Assembly (NCBI GenBank): GCA_038501195.1
Contig: JBBPUQ010000002.1
Span: 3,472,001-3,536,000 of the forward strand
DNA: 64,000 bases
Origin: Nemania diffusa
Lineage: Eukaryota; Ascomycota; Sordariomycetes; Xylariales; Xylariaceae
Reading direction: 5' to 3'
Shown here one piece after another: positions 1 through 9,000 of the stretch. The position numbers and the translations under genes were made by a program. Position 1 is the stretch's first letter, and each line of letters starts with the position of its first letter. The notes under the pieces are model-generated. The model was given only the letters and a program-made list of their open reading frames with translations, did not search any database and had not been told where the DNA came from.

Positions 1-3000
1 CGTTATCCATCAAGCTTGCTTCCTTGCCCTTCTCCTTGCCCTTCTCAATTAAAGGCTCCTCAAGATCATTGTAGGTTGCTTCATCACCAACAGGTAGCTG
101 ATCAGAGAGTGTGTCGGATGTCACTGGTTGAGAAATAGGCCCATCAATGCTAACAGGGGATAGTGCAGCAACAAAAGCGGGCGAAACCTCACGATGAGAG
201 TCCAATTCCTGTGTATACGTGTCAACGGGTTGACTTGATATGACTTGATCCTCAACAGTTTCTGGCCAAGATTCGGTTGGCATCTGCTCAATTGCGATAG
301 TAGGAGTTTGGAGGCCGGAACCAGGCTCAGGGCTTGCATTTTGTGTCATATCAAGTTGATCCACAGCGAGCGAGTCATCTCGTTTCTTCTTCTTCTTTTT
401 GTCTTTCTTGGACTTGCGACCGATAGTAGATTCCGGTGACTGCTCCTCAGACGCCTGTGCTCCGAGAGATGGTTCCGGTTCTAGCGTTAATGATGTAGCA
501 GGCTGTTCAGTGCTTGAAGCATTTGCTATCTCGGCTTCAAGCTGTAAAATCGGGGAATCCCTGGTATGGGCCTCTTCACCTAGTTGGCCCTGGTCATCTG
601 TGATAGAAAGTGGAGTAACGGCAGGTTTATCTGATTGAGGCCCTTGCTCCTCAGTCTGGAACTTTAATGTGTCAGACACTTGCAAAACCTCTAGCGTCTC
701 TTGTTGAGAGAACGGGGGCACATCTACTATATGCCCTTCATTCTTAGCTTCATCCTTAAAAGTAGGGCTTGCAGGTATGTCGGACGCCAGCGGTGATACA
801 ACCGCTGGAACGGTGCTCTCTGATTTATCCTCTTCGTGTACCTCAGTTTCCGTTGTAGATTCAGGCAGTTGATCGTTTAGTGTATGTTGCTCAACGACTG
901 CCTGCTCTATAGGCTGTTGGGGATCGACAGACTCGGTTCGCCCAACCTCGGGTTCGATTGGCATAGAGACCGAGGCAGACTCCTGCATACCTCCGAGAAC
1001 GATGCCTTCCTCTGTAGTGGCTACTAAGGCGGGAGAATCGGATGTAGAGTCCTGGCTCTCTGAGAACTTCCCTTTTCGCTTCTTCTTATCCTTTTTCCCC
1101 TTCTTGGTTGTCAAAGATGATTTCTCTTCAGCAGGGGCTAAAATAGGTTCCTCGGTCACTAGCTCTGGCTTGGCTGGTATACTGTCGTTCGATGGTACGA
1201 ATTCATCCGCCTTGACAGGAGGATCGAAAATTGTATCCGACTCGGTTGGCTTATTTTGAACTATGACTTGTTTCTCAATTTGCATTTCACCTTCAGGGTC
1301 TCTATTTGCAGAAGTCTCAACGTCATGTTGCGGCTGTAGGTCGGTGCTCTCATCTGTGTATACTGTTTCTCCATGATCCCGTGGCTCTAAAGCACGATCA
1401 TCCTCTGCTTGCACATGAAACTCAGCTTGGGGACTAGATTCCGGTTGAGCAAGATAGGTGCTGAGCTCATCTTCAGCTGGCAACGGAATGGCAGAAGGGT
1501 CTGTATCAACGGAGTGTGGTTCAATCGAGCCCTGAAGCGCATGGTCATCACGACTTTGGTCAGAGGGAAGCGACGCACTAGACGCTGAGGAACCTGCTAG
1601 CTCCCCAACCGTCGCCGGTTCCTTTAGAGTACCAGGTGATATTTCGTCGGGCTCTGTTACCAATCCGGAAGTAGGAAAACTGCTCGTGCTGTGTACGGGT
1701 ATTTGTGTTGACTCTTCTATAGGATCCGCGAACTGAACGCTTTGTCGCTTCTTTTTCTTGTCCTTTTTCGACTTTTTCGTGCTCGTTGAGGTAGAGCTGA
1801 CATCCGCGTCGTCTTCTTTGACCTGCTCAGGTATAGCCGACACTTCCTTCAGATCGGGTACAGCCTCTGAATTAGGACCAGGAAGATCAGATGTATCCTC
1901 TATCTCCGGTAGAGCTATACTCTGCTTCTTCTTCTTCTTCGACTTTTTTGATGATGGAGACGAGTCTTCCGTAGTATTGACTACTTGAGTAGCATCAACG
2001 GTATCAGCGCTAGGCTCGTTAGCCATCGGCTGAATCGAGGCATCTGTCACCTCTGACGGTGGTAGCGCTTCACTTTTGTCTTGTTGCGCAGCAGGCGAGT
2101 CTGTTATGTCAGGTACAACATCGTTACTACCCGAAGCCAGCGGACCAGAGTCTCGTTTTTTCTTCTTCTTAGATTTCTTCTTGGTAGAGACGACCTCAGC
2201 TTCTGGGTCAGCTTCTGGTAGTTCTCTCTCACTTAGTAAATCAGCTTTAGTCGTAGACAATAGTGAGCCAGGCTCTGCTGTTTGCTCAGTTGCATCAGCA
2301 TTACCCTCCGGGACGCTTGGCTCCACCCTTCGTTCGGCCTCTACTAGAGGTTGAGTAAGGTCTTCAATTCGTGGGACTGGTTCTACCACTTGTAGAGTCG
2401 TCTCCCGATTCTCTTCGCCTTCCTTCTCTGATGTGGTGGATTCTGGCCATGGATCGTCGGTGGTCGATTCCAGCTGAATAGTGGCCGGCAATGTCGTAGG
2501 GTCAGTTGCGACTTGATCGTCTAATGCTACCTTTTCTTCCGGTTTAGGCAACGCTACATCTTCTGACGCAGCAACAACATCCACTTGTCTCGTAGCTTTC
2601 TTGCTTTTCTTGCCTTTCTTGGACTTCTTACTTGGACTGGCGATATCAATAGAGGGCCCATCAGCGGGTAGCACCGCCTGTTCCAGATCTAGGGCTCTAT
2701 CGTCTACAATTGGAGAGGGCTCAATTACTTGCTCTGTCGACAATGGGTCCATCGTAAGTTGCTCTTTGTCATCTTCCAATTGGGGCAGATTAGCAGCTAC
2801 TTCGTGAGCATCAAAGACAACTGAATCGCTCTCTTGTGTCTTTTCCTTTTTATCCTGTAAATCTTCTGACAAGTCTATGGGTTGTTTGGGTTCGTCGCTT
2901 ATCAGCTGATCTGGGTCGGAAATTTGAGCTTCACAGACAGGATCGGATAAGATATTCGATGGCTCTACGGCGTCAAGTGACTGGGCGGAAGCAGCATGCA

Positions 3001-6000
3001 GGTCATCTGAGGCGTTTACGGCGAGCAAGTCTTGAATAGTATCGGTTGGCTGAGGCTCTTGCTGTGTTTCTATACCGCTAGCCGTAATAGGTTTCAACGG
3101 CGATTGTTCTGCGTCATTTGACACAGGAGGTTGAGACGCATCCGTAGTATGTCGCTCTATAAGTACCGTACTAGGCTCACTAGGCTGATTGAGGAGACCC
3201 CTTTCGCTTTCCTGGGTATCGTGTCCGATTTCTTTTGAAGCCGGTTCCGCTTCGGCTAGCACAATTTCTTGGATATCGCTTAGCGGTTGTCGGGTTTCCG
3301 ATACTGCGTCTGAATTCTCAACGACTTCATCAGATACGATGACCGGACTAGGTCTGACTGCTTCCGTAACAGCATTTATTAGACTGTCTGGGTCGGTTGC
3401 TGGAACGTGCTCCGAAGGCATCGCCTCGACCACAAGACCAGGCTCATCTATTGCTTTGGGCAGATTTAGGTCGGCCACTTTCTCCTGACCAGATTCTTCC
3501 ACCAGTGCAGTATCGGTCCTGGTATCCTCCGGAGTAGACGACTCTAACTCTGGTTCACGCGTTTGAGAGGCCTTTCCCTTCTTCTTTTTCTTCGATTTCT
3601 TGGGAGTCGTAGCTGGTCGTTCTTTATCAGTAGCTGAGGATTGGATTGTATCTTCAGCTGTAATTTCATCAGGTTTAGAAAAGACAGGTTTAGCTTCAAC
3701 AGGTGGGGTTTCAGGACGCTTGGGGCTTTGCTTAGGTGTCTCTATCTCAACAGCATGTGCTATCTCTGAACTCAGGTCTGATGGGAGACGTTCACCTAGT
3801 GCAGTCATTTCAACGGCGGGAATAGAAAGGGACTCCTCCTTCTCCTGAGGGACTCGATTTTCGCTATCGTCCTCTTTACCTTGTTGGGAAACAGTTGGCG
3901 GTATTTCAGGGACTGGCGAAGACATGGCTCGTTCTAGCGATACTCCTTCTGGGGTTGCAACAGGGTCTTCAGCTGTAATCGGATCGTTCGTTGTCGTCAC
4001 TTCCTGGCTATCGCCGTCCGGTATAGGTGCTCGAAGGTCATCTTCTAGTTCAGGTGCTCGGGCTTGAGACTTCCGTTTTTTCTTCTTCCCCTTCTTCGTA
4101 GTGACGACTGGCTCCTCCGAGGCGGAAGTTTCAGGGGCGACCGAGGCGGGGGCATCAACTGGGACCTCAACAGGAGCGTCATTGTAAACCTTAGCAGGAA
4201 TATCAACGAGTCCCTCAGTAGGAGCCTCAACGACAATATCAACGGGGGCTTCCGGTACATCCTCGATCAGGCGCTTAACCGGAACATCAACAAGATCCTC
4301 AACAGTTGCCTTAATAGGTCCCTCGACGGTAATACCACTAGGGGCTATGGCCACGGTATCAGTGGGAGTTTTAACCAAAACATCATGAGGGACCTCAGCT
4401 AGGGCCTCAGTTAGGGCCTCAGCTGGGACCTCAGCTGGGGTCTCAGTAGAAGCCTCAACTAGAACATCAGCAGAGGCTTCGATTAAATCTTTAGTCAGCT
4501 CGTTAAGAGGGACATCAGCTAAGGTCTCAACAGGAGGCTCAGAAGCGGTGTCAACATCAGCTCTAACAAGGGCGCTGGTGGCTGCTTCTTCAGGCTCAGA
4601 TTTAGCTACAACCAGTTCAGCAGGGGCGTCGAAGAATTCATCCCCGTCCTCGACAGGCAGTGGGGCCTCGACAGGTTTACTCTCGTCCGGAGTAGACCCT
4701 TGGCTTTGTCGCTTCTTCTTTTTCTTCTTGTCTTTCTTAGAAGCCTTAGCCAAAGCAAAATCATCCTTTTCGGTGGTCTTTAGGTGCACTTCGACGGCGT
4801 CACTGCTCAGGGGGACGTTGGGATCTGTGGACGCCTCTACGCTTGAGGTTTCTGCCAAAGGTTCGATCTCCCGAGACTTGTTCTTTCCTTTCTTACCTCT
4901 TTTAGCCCCGACCTCAGGAATGAAGGTAACTTCATTAGATTCCACATCGTTATCGCCTGTTTCATTAGCATCTATTTTATCACTGAATCCCGTAGGCTCT
5001 CCTGACGCCGTTACATCTGGAATACCTTCTTTTGTCCCCATCGGCACTTGACCAGAACCCATATGATTGTCGACGGCAGCACTTGCAACCAAGGTGTCTG
5101 TGTCCAAATTAGTTGGCACTGGTTGTAAGAGATCGGCATAAGTTATATCCTCAGGAATATCCTCTTTCAACTCTTCAAGGACCGTACGTCTTTCAGCTGC
5201 CCTTAAAGTAGGCGAGACTTCAGACAGATCAACATCCTTTGGGTTATCGGTACTAGGCGGGCTCCAGTAGAGAAGATAAGAGCTTCGATTCTTAGATACG
5301 GCATCAACGGCGTCGGGCCTTGGCGTCGGGCTCTCCGGCTCTGGTTCCGACGTCAATGGAGGTAGTGGGGGTGATTCTGAAGGCTGCGGAACGACTACTT
5401 GCGTCAAACGATTGTCTTGCAAGTCCTCATGAGGGGTAGATGTGTGACTAGGTGTTGGGGAAGCTTGATCAGGTACCCTATCCGAAGCATCACTAAGACG
5501 CGGCTCTTCTTCAAGCAAAGTTGGGGTAGCGGCCACTTCTCGAGATGTTCTTTCTACTAGCAGCAAGGGCTTGAAAGCTCGTGTGCTTTCCCAGGACATG
5601 GGTCTTGCTCGCACCTTCGAAGTACTACCCGTTTCTGGTGTCGCCACGATCGGGGAGCCCCCAGGTGATTGCTTCAGGATTCCTGGGGAAGCAGGGGTAG
5701 ACCTTTGCCCAAGCCGAAACTGAATAGGAATCGCACTGTGGCTTGGTGTCTTTAGTCTAAGTGGAACATCACTACGCCGGCGAACATGTGCAGACTTCTG
5801 AGATAACAGGACCTTTTCTCGGTCGTCTTCGGGAGTTCCAGGGCGACTCTCTGGAAGAGGCGGAATGCCTTCATCAAGAGTAGGAGCCGGCGAACTTGGT
5901 CTACTAGGAGGTAAAGGTAAGAGATCGCCGTATGTGGGATCTATAGCTGGTCGTATCTCACGCTCCACGATTTCGGGATCGATGAATTCAGTTTCAGGTG

Positions 6001-9000
6001 GTGGACTTGGATGCCTCTCAGGAGTCTCCACTTCTCGTGGTAAACTTATTTCTCGTGCGGCGTTGATGACTTCTTCAGGGGACTTTCGGGGTGCAAGGGC
6101 ACTGGCGGCGCCCGTGAAGCCGGCACTTGCCACGAGAGCGCCGGCTTTACCTAAAAAAGAATTATCTTTCTCGCCTTGTATACGTGGCTGTGGTTTTTCT
6201 TCGCCGAGTCCAATAGATGACTTGAATCGACCAAAGAAGCTCGAGTTGCCGCCTTCCTTGTTATCCTTGAGCTCGGCGGCCCTCATTGTTGTATCAGACG
6301 GTTTGTCCTCCTCCAATATGTCTTCGTCATCGGGAAACCCTCCAGGTGCACCCGTAAGTTTCGTCTTTTCACCTTTCTCGTCGCCTTCAAGCCTTTTATC
6401 GGAAGGGGCTGATCTAGACAGCAACTCTTTAAGTAGGCGGTCATTCAAGGTTTCCTTAGAGCTGTCGACGGAGACTTCCGCAGGATGCGGGAATTGGAAG
6501 TCAGAACGTGCAGGAGATTCTTCGCGCGTAGTTTCATCGCGTTTAAGCTTCTTCTTCTTCTTCGACTTCTTAGGCAAATCCACCCATTCTTCTTCTGCCG
6601 CTGGGGTATTTTCGCGGCGTTGATTGGAACTAACGATATCTTCGGGGCTGTATACAATGTCTCTGGTCAGAGCAGCATGACGAGAGAGCGAAGGGTCACG
6701 CTGCGATCTCCTTAGGTCAGGATCTTCGTCCACATTCCATCTCGCCGTTTCCTCTTGGGCCTCAGAAACCGCAATAGATCGTGAAGACTCGATATCAGTT
6801 AGGTTGGGTTGATCTCTCCTACTCGCCTTCAGTTCCGGTTCTACAATATGATATGAATTTTCATGTGGCAGTTCCGAAGCTACAGTTGTTAAGGGGCTTG
6901 ACGGGAGCGGCTCGTTACTCGCAGAGTCTTTGCTGGCCTTCTTTTTCCTATTCTTGTCTTTGCTGGATGCGGTCGGCTCTTCTTGCCGAAATGCGGCAAA
7001 ATCACCACTTACTTCTTCTTGAGCAGTTGATTTCCAGCTCGCATCGAAATCATGTACTGTAGGTTTCCATCGGCCTGACTTCAGATCTGCGTTCCTTGTT
7101 GCCGAAGAGCTTTCAGGCTCGGTGGCCCGAGAATCTGGAAAAGTATGAGACGGGCCAGTCAAGTCCGCAACCCTAGATAGCTCAACATCTGTAGTTCGCT
7201 GGAGATCAATCTCTGAGTCCCGAGAGTCCGGCTGAATCATGTTCGCCCTCTTAGGCCTCTTGGGCTTTTTCCTTTTCAAGGACGTCTCCGCCCAATCTTC
7301 AATAATAGGCTCGGGTTCTTCGTAAAGAGAGGCTACGTCGCTTAGTATCTGATCATCTTCCTGGACCTCAATTCGCGCAGCTTTGTCTCGTTTCTTTTTC
7401 TCTTTCCTGCTGAGTTTGCTTGGAGGCACATTCTGCTCTTCATCTGAAGCGTATACAGCTGTCACGGATTTTTTAAAAATATCTTGCTCGACGGCTTTCT
7501 CTCGTGTACGTCTCTCCCTTTTACTCGCTTCCGAGAAGATTTCAGGATTATCTAGAGATACCCCTTTCCCTTTGTTTGTAAGACCCGTGTCATCTATATC
7601 CTGGCCGTTATCCCAAGCGTCTCGACTCGTTGCTGGAGCAGAAGGGCTGAATGACTCATCTGACCCCGGAGGAGAATCACGGCGATGGAATTTTGCATCT
7701 TCGATAATGATGTTAGGATCAAAACCACTACCCTCAAGCCCGGCCGCGATATTTGCCATAAATACTGGATCCTCAGCAAAGCGTCCGGGCATCTGAGAGC
7801 TCCTTGGGCTTGGAGGCTTCGGTCCCGGGATTGGTGGATCGTCATAAAGGTCATCGAATTGGAGGGACGACCTCCTCCTGGACAGCTGGGGCACATCACT
7901 AGGTTCGACATGTTCACGAGCTGCATCTGTATTGACACCCTGGTTGGCAATGGATGAGGCAACAACCCCAACACCAGCACCAGAGAAAGCAGCAGCGGCA
8001 AGGGCGCTCCATTTATTGTTCTTTCCAGTTTGGTACTTACGGGTCTCTGCGGGAACAATGACCTTGGTCTCTGAGTAGGGATCGTCTTCCCGTTCTGGGG
8101 TCTCGACAATATAGTGCTTGGTCTGGTTCTCCCCCCAACTCACGGCCTTAGAAGGTAATGTCGAAGGGGGTGAAACTACCCCATCTTGTACTCCAGTAGA
8201 CACAGGATTAGTGGCAGTCTCGGTGCTGGATGACGGCACATCCAAGTCTTTGAATTGCTGCTTTTCAGGAGCAGGCGAAGGTGCTGGGGTTGGACGTATG
8301 AGGTTCAGCATTGGGCGTTCGCGCTCAGCAGAAGGATCTCTTGCACTGAACACAGGGACTGTTGATGATCGCCGCCGAGACCCGTAAACTCGGAAACGAG
8401 CAAGCTCTTTGGGATGTTCCAACACATTGTCAATTCGAACATCAGCGTTAGGCCCGTCGTATGCACTCTTTTGTTTTGGATGATCCACTGTAGAAGTTGA
8501 TATAGTTTGAGAGGAATTTGCTGTATCCTTTCCATCCTTCCATTTGTCAACCACCGACCTCTCTGGGGAACTGCTTCGAGATCTTTCTTCTTGTTCTCTA
8601 ATTCTACGCACCAGCCTAGCTTCACGATAGGCTCGGTCAGCATCATCGAGCACGGGATCTTTAGGTTGAGGCGAAGGACTTGAATGTTGTGAATGATCCT
8701 GAGAACTAGTTTCTTGCTTAGAAGAACGCTCATACTGATGTTCAGGGATGTCTGACACGGTCGCAGTAGCGAAGGTGGGCTTGGTTGCGGTATCAACTGT
8801 ATGCTCCGCAGCCTTGTGCGCCTTTTGTGCGTCTTGGAGCTCACGCTCAAAAGAATCCTTGCGACTCAAACGTTCGTATGGCACGTAAGATTCAAAGTTG
8901 GAGAAGTCAGGCTCGCGTTCGACGGTCATTATCACCGGTGTCAGTGGCCGCGCCGGTATTGCATGCTGAGGTGCTGGGAGAGTATCATCTGCAACTTGGT

